NCBI GenBank assembly: GCA_964580995.1 | Contig: CAZOMV010000013.1 | Location: forward strand, 4,352-68,351 | Direction of reading: 5' to 3' | DNA from: JAKJEP01 sp964580995 | GTDB taxonomy: Bacteria > Planctomycetota > Phycisphaerae > Sedimentisphaerales > SM23-30 | DNA: 64,000 bases | In this document: in pieces, positions 36,773-47,264 of the stretch | How positions within the stretch are numbered: position 1 is the stretch's first letter | Layout of the letters: every line of letters begins with the position of its first letter | Notes under the pieces: generated by a model | The model's database searches: none | What the model was told of the DNA's origin: nothing | Seen by the model: the letters and a program-made list of their open reading frames with translations, nothing else | Made by a program: the position numbers and the translations under genes

Positions 36773-39700
36773 ATGCAAAACTATTGGCAAAAAGGGAACT
36801 CCCAGTTGAAAGCTACTTGTTTGCAGAGAGCTCTCTGGTTGGTTCCATTTATTCTGATGGGTTGGACCAGCTTAACGCAAGCAGGACCGAAATATGTGTT
36901 TTTCTTTATCGGCGATGGCATGGGTCCGGAACAGATCAAGGCCGGAGGAATGTATGCCAACGGATTGGCTGGGACCCTCTCGTTTGAAACCTTTTTGGAT
37001 CAGGGATATCTGACCACCTATTCCGCCGACAATGCTGTAACAGACTCCGCCGCCGCAGGAACGGCCCTGGCTACCGGTTTCAAAGTCAACAATGGTGTGA
37101 TCAGTATGGCGTACCCGGGCAATGGCAGTGAACTGGAAACCCTGCTGGAATGGTCGAAGTCCCTTGGTAAAAGGGTGGGGATCGTGACGACCTCCTATAT
37201 GGTGGATGCAACTCCCGCTGCCTTTGGCGCTCACGAACCGCTCAGGAGTAATTATGCATACATAGCCAACGACTACCTGACGCAAACCAGACCCAATGTT
37301 CTATTCGGCGGGGGCGCCTCCGATATGACCGGAGCGGCAAATGCTGGTTATACCGTGGTTACGGATTGGTCCACAATGGCGGCTCTAGATATCAATCTTG
37401 TGACCCAGGTTTCCGGGCAATTCGCTGCCCACTATATGCCCTACGAATACGTTGGTATGGGATTAGCACCCAGTCTGTCTGAAATGACAGCCACAGCGGT
37501 TGATATTCTTGACAATGACCCTGACGGATTTTTTCTTATGGTGGAAGGGGGACTGATCGATGTAGCTTGCCACTCCAACTTGCTCCCTCAAGCCGTCAAG
37601 GAAGTAGTTGAGTTTTCCCATGCCGTCCAGGTGGCGATTGATTGGGCCAAAGCCAGAAACGAAACCGATTTTCTGATCCTGGTGGCAGCCGACCATGAAA
37701 CCGGGGGGCTAACGGTAACCGCCAACAACGGAGCAGGCGTACTCCCATCTGTTACCTGGAGTTCCGGTACCCACACTGCCACCAACATCAGAGTTTTTGC
37801 CTGGGGCATGAATGCGGAACTGATTTCCGGCGTGATGGACAATACGGAACTGTTTGACGTTGTGGACCGCGAGGTTCCGATTCAGCTGGTCAATCCAGCC
37901 TATGACGCAGTCAATGTATCGGTATCACCGGTCCTTGAGGCGAAGGTATATGACCCCGACAACACAGGCGATCCGCTGAACGTGACCTTCTTCGGACGCC
38001 AGAGTCCTTCCTTTACAATTGTAATGCTACCGGATACTCAAAATTACGTTTTGAACGGGACTTATCAGCAGATATTCACGACTCAGACGCAATGGATTGT
38101 CAATAACGTCGTGTCCGAAAATATCGTTTTTGTGACACACGGGGGCGACATCGTCAATAACTGGAACAACACGAGTCAATGGACCAGCGTGAACAACAGC
38201 ATGAGCCTGCTGGATGGAGTGGTTCCCTACGGACTCCTGCCCGGTAATCATGACAAGCTGACTACCGTAACCGGGACCTATCCGGACTATCCATCGGATA
38301 GCACGTATTACAACCGGACCTTCCCCTGTAATCGCTATCAGGGACAGATCTGGTATGGCGGGAATTTCCCAGAGAATGGGAACAACAACAGTTACCAGCT
38401 GTTCTCCGCCTGCGGTGATGATTATGTGATTGTACACTTGGAGGACACGCCGGGCACGGCCACGATCGCTTGGGCACAGACGGTTCTCTCGACGTATGCT
38501 AATCGGAAGGCCATTGTGACCGTTCATTCCTATATCGACACCAGCGGCAATTACGTAGGTATGTACGGTAGTACACAATACATCTGGAACAATCTGATCG
38601 CTCCCAGCTCGAATGTCTTTATGGTCCTGTGCGCCCATTATGACGGTGAGTTCATGCGTAGCAAGACCGCCATCGATGGACACACGGTTACCGAAATCGT
38701 GGCCGATTACCAGCTTCGGCCAAACGGCGGCAACGGTTGGCTGCGATTGTTGCGTTTCGAGTCGGACGAGGACAAGGTTTATGTGAATACCTATTCAACC
38801 TCGCTCAAGGTATACGAAGGAGATTCGAACAGCCAGTTCACGTTTGATTTCCCCATGACCGGAAATTCCTTCACTCCCATCGGAACACAAAACAATGTGA
38901 CCAACGGTACGATTACCTCTTTGACTTGGCCGGAACGTTCTTTCGAAACCCGATACGAGTGGTATATAACGGTTACCGATGCTGCCGGAACAACGCTCGG
39001 CCCGGTATGGAGCTTTACGACCGGCTCGCCCAAGGCCAGTATTCCGAATCCGGCTGATGAGGCAGCCAATGTGGATGTAAATGCAGATCTTAGCTGGACC
39101 CCCGGTGCTAGCGCTGTCAGCCACGACATCTATCTTGGCACTGACTATACCGCAGTGAGTAACGCCACCCCTGCCTCCCCTGAATATCGTGGCAACCAGC
39201 CTAGTGCCGTATATGATCCGGATATGCTGGATTTCCATACGACTTATTACTGGGTGATCGACGAGCAGGATTCCTCTGGAAAAATAACCTACGGCGACAT
39301 CTGGAGCTTTTCTACGGATTACGATCCGCAGAGTCTGCTTTTAATCGATAATTTTAATGACGGCAATTATACCGGCTGGACGATAGTCGATGAAGGCATT
39401 AATTCCGGTCCTTCGGTGTGGTCGGCGGCTTCAGGGACGATGGTCCAGACATCAAATATTTTCACGGATGTTGTCGGCTTTGCCAAGCCCGGTACGTATG
39501 CCTATTATTCCGGCGGTATGAGCTGGACGAACTATCAGGTGGATCTGGCCATCTGTTCCACGGACAACGATGGCATCGGGGTGATGTTCCGCTATCAGGA
39601 CCGCAACAATTACTACCAGTTTAGCTGGGACCAGCAGCGTGCATGTTGTCAACTGTTAAAGAAAGCAGGCGGAGTCTTTAGTCTGCTGGCCGAGGGCTCG

Positions 39701-42123
39701 GTTATTTATACAACCGGACAGACATATCAACTCCGGATCCGGGCGCAGGGTCCGTACCTGGAGGTCTCTATTGACGGCTCGTCGATTCTATCGGCTATGG
39801 ACAGTTCTCTCCTCTCCGGCAGTATTGCCTTGTACTCCTGGGCTAATCAGAACAGCTATTTTGACGAGGTATTGGTTGAACCGTTGTCCAGTGTTAACTT
39901 TCCGCCGACGATTTCCTCGGTCACGGCAACCCCTGCGACGATGAGGGACGACCAGACCAGCCGGCTGCAGGTCGTCGCCAGCGATCCGGATTCCGGGCCC
40001 GGCCCGTTGGCCTACCATTGGATAGTCACAGCGGGCGAGGGCAGTCTCGAAGACCCAACTAAAGCGAATCCGATTTATACGCCGCCGGATGTGAGCAGTA
40101 TGCAGACATTCACTCTGACCGTCGAGGTATGGGATGGGGAAGATACCACCACGGACACGGTGGAGGTGACTGTGACAGATGCCGATTCGCCGAGTCTACT
40201 CTACGATAATTTTGATGACGGCAATTATGCCGGCTGGACGATAGTCGATGAAGGTACTATTCGGGCTCCTTCGGCCTGGTCGGCAACTTCAGGGGCAATG
40301 GTTGAGACTTCAGAGATTTTTAGCGGTTTGGGAGCCCCTGCCGAACTTGCCATGCCCGGCACGTATGCTTATTATTCCGGCGGTCGGAGCTGGACGAACG
40401 ATCCGGTGGATCTAACCATCCGTTCCCAGGACGACGACGGCAGCGGCGGGGTGTTCCGCACTCAGGACAGCCACATCTTGTCCCGATTCAGCAGGGATGG
40501 GCATCGTAAGTTACTGGGTCTGGTCAAGAAAGCCGGTGGAGTCTTTAGCCTGCTGCCTGCCGACTCGATCCCTTATATCATCGGACAGACGTATCAACTC
40601 CGGATCCTAGCACAGGGTCCGCTGCTGGAGGTTTGGATCGATGGCGTGCGGCTATTCTCGGTCACCGATAGCGATCTCCTCCTCTCCGGCAGTATTGCGT
40701 TGTACTCCTGGGGGAATAAGGGCAGCTGTTTTGATAACGTATCGGTTGAGCCGCTTTTCATTTTACCGCCGACAATTTCCTCGGTGATGGCGACTTCCTC
40801 GACGATTAGGGATGACCAGACCAGCCAGCTGGAGGTCGTCGCCAGCGATCCGGATTCCGGGCCTGCCCCCTTGACCTACCATTGGATCGTCGCAGCCGGC
40901 GAGGGCAGTCTCGATGACCCAACTATAGCGAATCCGATTTATACTCCGCCGGACGTGAGCAGCACACAAACTTTCACCCTGACCGTCGAGGTCTGGGATG
41001 GGCAAGACACCGCCACGGACACGGTGGAGGTGACCGTGACCGATGCCGATTCGCTGAATGATAATTTTGCTGACGGGGATTATGCCGGCTGGACGATAGT
41101 CGATGAAGGTACTTATTACGCTCCTTCAGCCTGGTCGGTGGTTTCGGGGGTAATGGTCCAGAACTCGAATATTAACGGCGGTTTGACGGACGCTGCCGAA
41201 CTTGCCAAGTCCGGTACGTATGCCTATTACGCCGGCGGTAGGAGCTGGACGAGCTATCAGGTAGATCTGACCATCCGTTCCCAGGACGACGACGGCATCG
41301 GGGTAATGTTTCGCTATCAGGACCGCGACAACTACTATCGGTTCAGTTGGGACAAGTCCCACAATTATCGTCGTCTGGTCAAGAAAGCCGGTGGAGTCTT
41401 TAGCCTGCTGGCCGAGGACTCGGTTCCTTATACCATCGGACAGACGTATCAACTCCGGATCCTGGCGCAGGGTCCGTTGCTGCAGGTCTCTATTGACGGC
41501 TCGTCGATTCTGTCGGCCACGGACAGTACTCTAATTTCCGGCAGTATTGCATTGTATACCTGGGGGAATCAGGGCAGTTATTTTGACGATATATGGGTTG
41601 AATCGTTGTCCAGCGTTAATTTTCCGCCGACGATTTCCTCGGTTACGGCGACCCCTGCGATGATAAGGGACGACCAGACCAGCCAGTTGCAGATCGTCGC
41701 CAGCGATCTTGATTCTGGGCCTGGCCCGTTGACCTATAATTGGATCGTCGCAACGGGTGAGGGCAGTTTCGATGACCCGATGAGAGCGAATCCAATTTAT
41801 ACGCCGCCGGACGTGAGCAGCGTGCAGACCTTCACCTTGACCGTCGAGGTTTCGGATGGCCAAGACACCGCCACGGACACGGTGGAGGTGATCGTGACCG
41901 ATGCCGATTCGCTGAATGATAATTTTGCTGACGGGGATTATGCCGGCNNNNNNNNNNNNNNNNNNNNNNNNNNNNNNNNNNNNNNNNNNNNNNNNNNNNN
42001 NNNNNNNNNNNNNNNNNNNNNNNNNNNNNNNNNNNNNNNNNNNNNNNTTCCGGCAGTATTGCATTGTATACCTGGGGGAATCAGGGCAGTTATTTTGACG
42101 ATGTGATGATTGGAAGTTTGTGA
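36773..42123 (+). CDS. Secreted alkaline phosphatase / metallophosphatase fusion with four-fold lectin-like repeats
   Basis: The true end is a TGA at 42123; the frame changes across the 100-N gap because the gap length is arbitrary. A signal peptide (WLVPFILMGWTSLTQA) precedes an alkaline phosphatase domain (about 38-375) with FFIGDGMG, the nucleophile motif TDSAAAGTALATG (Ser92) and AADHETGG. A calcineurin-like metallophosphatase (about 415-700) carries VMLPDTQNY, HGGDIVN, LPGNHDK and CAHYDGEF. An FN3-like domain comes next. Four repeats of about 286 residues follow from 39347, each a concanavalin-like module (DNFNDGNYTGWTIVDEG type) plus an Ig/PKD-like module (PPTISSVTATP to VEVTVTDAD). The fourth is mostly hidden by the gap. 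It may recover phosphate at the surface or within the polysaccharide. Confidence 0.85.
41948..42047. other. Assembly gap of 100 N inside repeat 4 of the phosphatase gene
   Basis: A run of exactly 100 N is a scaffold placeholder. The flanks match repeat 3 at 41089 and 41536, which are 446 bp apart, so the missing DNA is probably near 446 bp. That length also restores the reading frame to the TGA at 42121-42123. Confidence 0.8.
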
Positions 42124-42217
42124 TCTTGCTGTAGGGAAAGGGCCCAGAAGCCGTCTCACAATTGCCCACGCGGTCATTTCCGAAGTGATTTAAGGTAAAT
42201 ACCTTTAGGAATGGACT

Positions 42218-42303
42218 TAGGCCTAATGTCTATCGGCCGGTCGGTGTGGCCGATACCGCCCAGCGGTTGCGGCACAAAAACCGGTTCGCCTCCGCAGGCG
42301 AAC
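42218..42303. repeat. Cluster of palindromes after the phosphatase gene
   Basis: Three perfect inverted repeats follow each other: TTAGGCCTAA (42218-42227), ATCGGCC / GGCCGAT (42232-42254, 9-nt loop) and GTTCGCCT-CCGC-AGGCGAAC (42284-42303). No T-run follows, so this is a REP-like block rather than a classical terminator. It borders the pseudogene scar. Confidence 0.55.
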
Positions 42304-42360
42304 ACGCCCCGACGGACCTGCCGGTTTCTTCAAATCCATTATCTATGAACGGAGAAATTT

Positions 42361-42924
42361 ATGCGATTATCGATTGTTGGTGTAGGGTATGTCGGGCTGG
42401 TCGCAGCTGGATGTCTGGCGGAAGTAGGAAACCACGTCATCTGTGTGGACCAGGGCCAGATAAAAATTGATGATCTTAATCAAGGAATCATTCCAATATA
42501 TGAATCGGGCCTGACGGAAATCGTAAAAACAATGTTTCTGCCGGACGGCTTACCTTCACCACCGATCTGAAAGAAGCGGTCAGCAATTCGCTGGTTATTT
42601 TCCTGGCCGTTGGTACACCGTCTGCTCCCGACGGCTCGGCGGATATTTCCGCTATACTTGCGGTGGCAAAAGAAATCGCCCGAAGCATGGATAGCTATCG
42701 GATCGTGGTTACCAAAAGCACGGTTCCTGTTAGCACCCACAGAAAAGTGGCGGACATTATAGTCGCTAATACCTCCCATCCTTTCTCGATTATGTCAGCA
42801 ATCCGGAATTTCTTAAAGAAGGATCCGCCGTGGAAGATTTCCTTAAGCCGGGCCGGGTAATCTTCGGCACGACCAACCCCACCGTAATGGAGATTATGAA
42901 GCAGTTGTACAATCCCTTCATGCG
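42361..42924 (+). pseudogene. Broken UDP-glucose/GDP-mannose 6-dehydrogenase (Ugd family)
   Basis: The ATG with GGAGAA upstream opens the Rossmann start MRLSIVGVGYVGLVAAGCLA. Homology then continues in a second frame (RLTFTTDLKEAVSNS, FLAVGTPSAPDGSAD, VVTKSTVPVSTHRKV) and a third (DYVSNPEFLKEGSAVEDFL, then GRVIFGTTNPTVMEIM). Indels near 42540 and 42780 break the frame. The gene stops at about residue 190, whereas the family has about 430, and the catalytic cysteine domain is missing. It is dead unless the frameshifts are assembly errors, and even then it is truncated. Confidence 0.8.
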
Positions 42925-43065
42925 GAAGCAAAGCCGGGTTATATCCCGGCGACCTGGGTCAATATTGATAATCTAGTCGAGGACCTGGACTACCATCCCA
43001 ACACTCCAATCAAAACCGGGCTTGACCGGTTCGTTAAATGGTATCTGGAGTTTTATCAGATTTGA
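42925..43065 (+). pseudogene. C-terminal fragment of a UDP-glucuronate 4-epimerase-like gene
   Basis: 47 codons in one frame read GYIPATWVNIDNLVEDLDYH, then TPIKTGLDRFVKWYLEFYQI and a TGA. This matches the ending of nucleotide-sugar epimerases of the UDP-glucuronate epimerase group. It is joined directly to the truncated dehydrogenase, so about two gene-thirds were deleted between them. A ugd plus epimerase pair is common in capsule loci (UDP-galacturonate supply). Confidence 0.7.
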
Positions 43066-43129
43066 GAAATAAGAATAATACGAATAAATAATGATGAGTG
43101 GAAAATGCATCCAGAATTAAGAGATTTAA

Positions 43130-44383
43130 ATGAATAAAATTATTATAAATGGTCCAGTTGAACTCAATGGTGAAGTTATAGTGCGGGGTGCGAAAAATGC
43201 GACTTTGCCGATTTTGATCGCGGCTGCGGCGGCTAATCAGACAGTTATTTTATCCAATGTTCCAGATCAGTTGAATGACGTTCGACAGGTGTTTGAAGCA
43301 CTAACAAGCGTTGGTTATCAGTTGGATATTAATAATGGGACAGTAGTTATGCAACCTACTACAAAACCAGCAACATCGATACCCGAAGAGGTGGCCAGTA
43401 AAATACGCAGTTCATTGTTATTTCTAGGTTTATTTGCTGGAAAATACGGTTATGCTAAAATATCGAAACCAGGTGGTTGCAACTTGGGAGACAGGAAATA
43501 TGACCTGCATTTGAAAGGGTTGCAAAAATTAGGAGCAACAATTACTGAAACCGATACAGCTATTGAGGTAAAAGCCGATAGGTTAATTGGGGTAGATATT
43601 GATTTCTATCTGCCAACCACTAGTGGTACCGAAAATATTATGATCGCAGCCTGTTTTGCAGAAGGCAGAACACGAATATTTAATGCCAATACTCGCCCGG
43701 AAGTGGAAGACTTGGGCAATATGATAAATGCCATGGGGGGACAAGTCAGTGTTCGTAACCGGGTAGTTGAGGTGGTTGGTGTTAAAGAATTAAAGGGATG
43801 TCAATATCGGATTATGTCGGGTTGGGATGAAGCCTTGACCTATTTGATAGGGGGTGTATTAACAGGTGGCGAAATCTGCATAAAGGATTTTTCGCTCACG
43901 CATGTACAACAGGATGTGATGATATTGCGTCAGTCGGGAGTGGATGTGTTTGAATGGGGTGGCAATGTCTATGCTACAGCAAAAAATAATAAGCTAAAAC
44001 CATTTGATCTGTTTACTGGGCCTTACCCAGCTGTGAATTCCGATTTACAGCCGATATTCTCGGCATTAGCCAGTCAGTGCCACGGTGAAAGTACGATTAC
44101 AGATCAGCGGTTTACGGAGCGTTTCGCTTATGTGGGCGAATTGAAAAAGCTTGGTGTCCAGATTGATAATTATGGAAACTCTGCCATCATTACAGGCCCC
44201 AATCGACTCAAAGGTAATAAGGTAAAAGCTCTTGATTTAAGGTGTGGTGCTGCCTTACTCATATCAGCATTGAAAGCCGAGGGGATCACCATGATTGATA
44301 ACTGCTATCAAATCGGCCGGGGTTACGAGGATGTAGCCGGCCGATTGAGCCAATTGGGCGCTGATATTGAAGTGATAGATTGA
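43130..44383 (+). CDS. UDP-GlcNAc 1-carboxyvinyltransferase homologue (MurA family)
   Basis: 417 residues, normal MurA length. Key residues are in place: Lys22 in RGAKNA, the catalytic Cys117 in KPGGCNLGDRKYDLHLKG, Asp305 in NSDLQP, and the C-terminal CYQIGRGYED. MurA adds enolpyruvate to UDP-GlcNAc, the first committed step to UDP-MurNAc. Here the gene sits in an AT-rich polysaccharide cassette and overlaps murB by 4 bp. The pair could therefore make UDP-MurNAc or a related lactyl sugar for the exported glycan rather than, or besides, peptidoglycan. The first is seen in the sequence; the second is inference. No other cell-wall gene lies in the window. Confidence 0.88.
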   Translation: MNKIIINGPVELNGEVIVRGAKNATLPILIAAAAANQTVILSNVPDQLNDVRQVFEALTSVGYQLDINNGTVVMQPTTKPATSIPEEVASKIRSSLLFLGLFAGKYGYAKISKPGGCNLGDRKYDLHLKGLQKLGATITETDTAIEVKADRLIGVDIDFYLPTTSGTENIMIAACFAEGRTRIFNANTRPEVEDLGNMINAMGGQVSVRNRVVEVVGVKELKGCQYRIMSGWDEALTYLIGGVLTGGEICIKDFSLTHVQQDVMILRQSGVDVFEWGGNVYATAKNNKLKPFDLFTGPYPAVNSDLQPIFSALASQCHGESTITDQRFTERFAYVGELKKLGVQIDNYGNSAIITGPNRLKGNKVKALDLRCGAALLISALKAEGITMIDNCYQIGRGYEDVAGRLSQLGADIEVID

Positions 44384-45345
44384 AAATGTTTAATTCTGAA
44401 CTAATCGAATCTTACTTAATCAGAAATAATATCATATACCAAAAGAATGAATTACTCAGAAATCATTCTACCTGGCGGATAGGTGGTCCGGCAGATTTTA
44501 TCGTATATCCTAAGACCATTGAACAACTGATTTTACTAACTAAATTCGTGTATCTCATGGAAATACCACATATTGTTATTGGCAAAGGTTCAAATCTTCT
44601 TTTTTGTGATGAAGGAGTGTGCGGAATTGTTATCAAACTGGATCGGCAATGGTCAAACTATGAAATCATTGATAATACCATTGTGGTACAGAGTGGACTG
44701 TTTGTCCCAAAACTGGCTCATATAGCTGGAGAATATGGATTATCTGGTCTAGAACATACTATCGGTATTCCTGGTAATCTTGGTGGATTAACTGCTATGA
44801 ATGGTGGCAGCCAGCAAAAGAATATAAGTAGCGTTACCAAATGGGTAAGGGTAATACAACCTAGTGGGGATATAGCAACATATAAAAAAGACGAATGTGG
44901 ATTTGAGTATCGGCATAGCCGTTTTTTGGATGAAAATATGATTATTGTCGAGGTCTGCCTAAAATTGCAGATTAATGATAAAAGAAAAATACATACTGAA
45001 ATGATAGAGATATTGCGAAGTCGCCGTAATAAATTCCCCAGGCGATTACCGAACTGTGGATCGGTTTTTAAAAGTACACCAGAGTTATATAAAACCATTG
45101 GTGCACCAGGCAAAATTATCGAAGAACTTGGACTAAAAGGGTATCGAATGGGTGATGCAGAGATATCAGTTAAACATGCTAATTTTATAGTAAACAAAGG
45201 TATGGCAAAGGCAAAAGATGTTTTGAATATTATTACTCACACAATCAATTTAGTCAAAGCTAAAATTGGTATTAGTCTTGTAAGTGAAGTCATGTTAGTA
45301 GATCATAGCGGTGTTATATTACCAATAAATGGGGATATATTTTGA
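44380..45345 (+). CDS. murB: UDP-N-acetylenolpyruvoylglucosamine reductase (MurB family)
   Basis: 321 residues in the FAD-binding MurB fold: NHSTWRIGGPADFIVYPKT, IVIGKGSNLLFCDEG and LEHTIGIPGNLGGLTAMNGG. Catalytic positions are visible as Arg178 (YRHSRF), Ser228 (CGSVFKS) and Glu303 (VSEVML). It reduces the MurA product to UDP-MurNAc with NADPH. The ATG overlaps the MurA stop (ATGA-type, 4 bp), which indicates coupled translation. The next gene starts at its stop codon, so the pair is embedded in the cassette operon rather than inserted beside it. Confidence 0.9.
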   Translation: MKMFNSELIESYLIRNNIIYQKNELLRNHSTWRIGGPADFIVYPKTIEQLILLTKFVYLMEIPHIVIGKGSNLLFCDEGVCGIVIKLDRQWSNYEIIDNTIVVQSGLFVPKLAHIAGEYGLSGLEHTIGIPGNLGGLTAMNGGSQQKNISSVTKWVRVIQPSGDIATYKKDECGFEYRHSRFLDENMIIVEVCLKLQINDKRKIHTEMIEILRSRRNKFPRRLPNCGSVFKSTPELYKTIGAPGKIIEELGLKGYRMGDAEISVKHANFIVNKGMAKAKDVLNIITHTINLVKAKIGISLVSEVMLVDHSGVILPINGDIF

Positions 45346-45911
45346 AATTTATTGAGTGTTTTACAATTGACGATAAATTTCGAGGTATAAGAGTTTCTTT
45401 TCGTACAATGCTTTATCGTTTTTTTTTCTCTCTTCCTTATAAAGTGGTTGTGAAATATAGGATTTCAGTATATTTTCGATCATCTATGTTACCACGTTCT
45501 ATTCGTAACTTTTTGTCTAACATGATAATATATAGGTTATCTAAAAGCCCCGGAGTTGAAATCAATACAAAGCATGAAATTGGTTATGGATTACTAGTTA
45601 CACATCCGCATGATATTGTTATTGGAGTAGGAGTAATAATTGGTAACAATGTAACTATTTATAATGGAGTAACAATAGGTGCCAAAAAGCTGATTTCAGA
45701 GGATCCGAATAAAGATGTTAATTCAAGATACCCTGAAATTGGTAACCATGTAACAATATTTACTGGCGCTAAAATCATTGGCCCGGTTACAATTGGAAGC
45801 AATTCCGCAATCGGGGCTAATGCTGTCGTTATGCATTCTTTTCCCGAAAACAGCATGATTGCTGGCATTCCAGCAAAGCTTATTTCCAGCATACAAAAGC
45901 CATGTCTATAA
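45342..45911 (+). CDS. Serine-acetyltransferase-like hexapeptide-repeat acyltransferase
   Basis: 189 residues from a TTG overlapping the MurB stop. A helical N-terminus is followed by a left-handed beta-helix (about 75-180) with the active-site-type motif VTHPHDIVIG and repeats such as IIGNNVTIYNGVTIGAKK, GNHVTIFTGAKIIGPVTIG and NSAIGANAVV. The ending IPAKLI is usual for CysE/colanic-acid acetyltransferases. It probably O- or N-acetylates a sugar precursor in this locus. Its stop overlaps the start of the flippase gene. Confidence 0.8.
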   Translation: MKFIECFTIDDKFRGIRVSFRTMLYRFFFSLPYKVVVKYRISVYFRSSMLPRSIRNFLSNMIIYRLSKSPGVEINTKHEIGYGLLVTHPHDIVIGVGVIIGNNVTIYNGVTIGAKKLISEDPNKDVNSRYPEIGNHVTIFTGAKIIGPVTIGSNSAIGANAVVMHSFPENSMIAGIPAKLISSIQKPCL

Positions 45912-47173
45912 AAAGAGATATTTTAACGACGACATCAGTCCGCATTTTTCGCGTAATATTAGGTTTTGCGGCGTCAATATTTCTTGCGAGATATCTACGT
46001 CCCGAAGGAATGGGGTTACTAGCTTCTTTTGTGGCTGTTCCATTCACTCTGGCATCTTTGTCGGAATTGGGTGTTCGGCAATCTATCGCTTATTATGTGG
46101 GACAGAAAAAGGTGAAAGTGGAAGATCTTTCAGGTGTAATCGTTACATTGTGGCTCTTTACTTCTATAGCATCATTTGTGATAACGCTCATTATCTATTA
46201 CTTCCAGGGGTTGACAAATTATGGCATAGTATTTTGTGTGTTTGCTGCAGGAATAGTACCAGTAAGCATGATCAATAAATACGCCGATGGAATAGCTCTT
46301 GGCAATAAGTGGGTTCGACGAATAAACATTGGTGAGGGCTTTTATACTATTTCGAGATTATTACTGGTACTAATTTTGGTTGTCCTATTTAAATTGAGTG
46401 TAATGGGTGCTTTGGGAATGGAGGCATTGTCCCTTCTGGTTCCCGGAGTTCTAATGCTATACTGGTTGCGAAAAGACTGTCAGATTCGCTTCAGTCCGAC
46501 ATTTAATTATCATTTGATATCTTCTCTTTTGCGGCAAGGCATTAAGTATGCGATAGCATTATTCGTGATTTCGTTAAATTATCGCATTAATATTCTAATT
46601 TTACAGCACTATGTTGACAATACGCAAATCGGATATTTCAGTATCGGTGTGAGACTGGCCGAGCTACTCTGGATTATCCCCTCGGCAGTCGGTATGGTTG
46701 TATTTTCACATAGTGCTGCGTCAATAGACTCAAGATCATTTTCTCTTAAAAGCATCCGGATCATGAAGTACAATCTGTTGCTTTGCTCTGTTGGTGCAGT
46801 AATTATTGCTATTATCTGCCCGTTCTTTGTACGAATCGTATTTGGGCAGGAGTATTTGCCTAGCGTGCCTATTATCCGTCTGATGCTCCCTGGGATCGTG
46901 GCAATGGTTGTTTTCAAAGTATTGAATGCAGATTTAGCAGGAAGAGGGAAACCTTTATTTGCTCTAAATGCGTTCTTTTGTGCATTAGTTATCAATATTT
47001 TATTAAATGTTGTTCTTGTGCCCGATTATGGCGCAAAGGGTTCTGCTATTGCATCGACAGCATCATATGTTCTGGGGTCATTATTGTTTTTGTATCTATA
47101 TCTAAGAGATCTAAAATGCAATATGACTGTTGTTATACAACAACAAAGATCCTGTAGCCTAGTTAATAAATAA
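45902..47173 (+). CDS. Wzx-type polysaccharide flippase
   Basis: 423 residues with about 12 hydrophobic segments. The N-terminal pattern ILGFAASIFLARYLRPEGMGLLA is typical of the Wzx/RfbX oligosaccharide flippase family (MATE-like MOP superfamily). It should move the lipid-linked repeat unit across the inner membrane. The ATG overlaps the acetyltransferase gene by 10 bp. Confidence 0.88.
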   Translation: MSIKRDILTTTSVRIFRVILGFAASIFLARYLRPEGMGLLASFVAVPFTLASLSELGVRQSIAYYVGQKKVKVEDLSGVIVTLWLFTSIASFVITLIIYYFQGLTNYGIVFCVFAAGIVPVSMINKYADGIALGNKWVRRINIGEGFYTISRLLLVLILVVLFKLSVMGALGMEALSLLVPGVLMLYWLRKDCQIRFSPTFNYHLISSLLRQGIKYAIALFVISLNYRINILILQHYVDNTQIGYFSIGVRLAELLWIIPSAVGMVVFSHSAASIDSRSFSLKSIRIMKYNLLLCSVGAVIIAIICPFFVRIVFGQEYLPSVPIIRLMLPGIVAMVVFKVLNADLAGRGKPLFALNAFFCALVINILLNVVLVPDYGAKGSAIASTASYVLGSLLFLYLYLRDLKCNMTVVIQQQRSCSLVNK

Positions 47174-47264
47174 TATGCGGAGGATCAGTACTATTCATGT
47201 AGCCTTTAATGGTATTGTATTTACGCAGTATAGAGAAAATGGAGCATAACAGAGGGACATAAGC

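Noticed and set aside
43130..44383. Reading the MurA homologue as part of a division/cell-wall cluster
   Set aside because: No other mur, fts or mra-type cell-wall gene is present, and all neighbours are polysaccharide genes.
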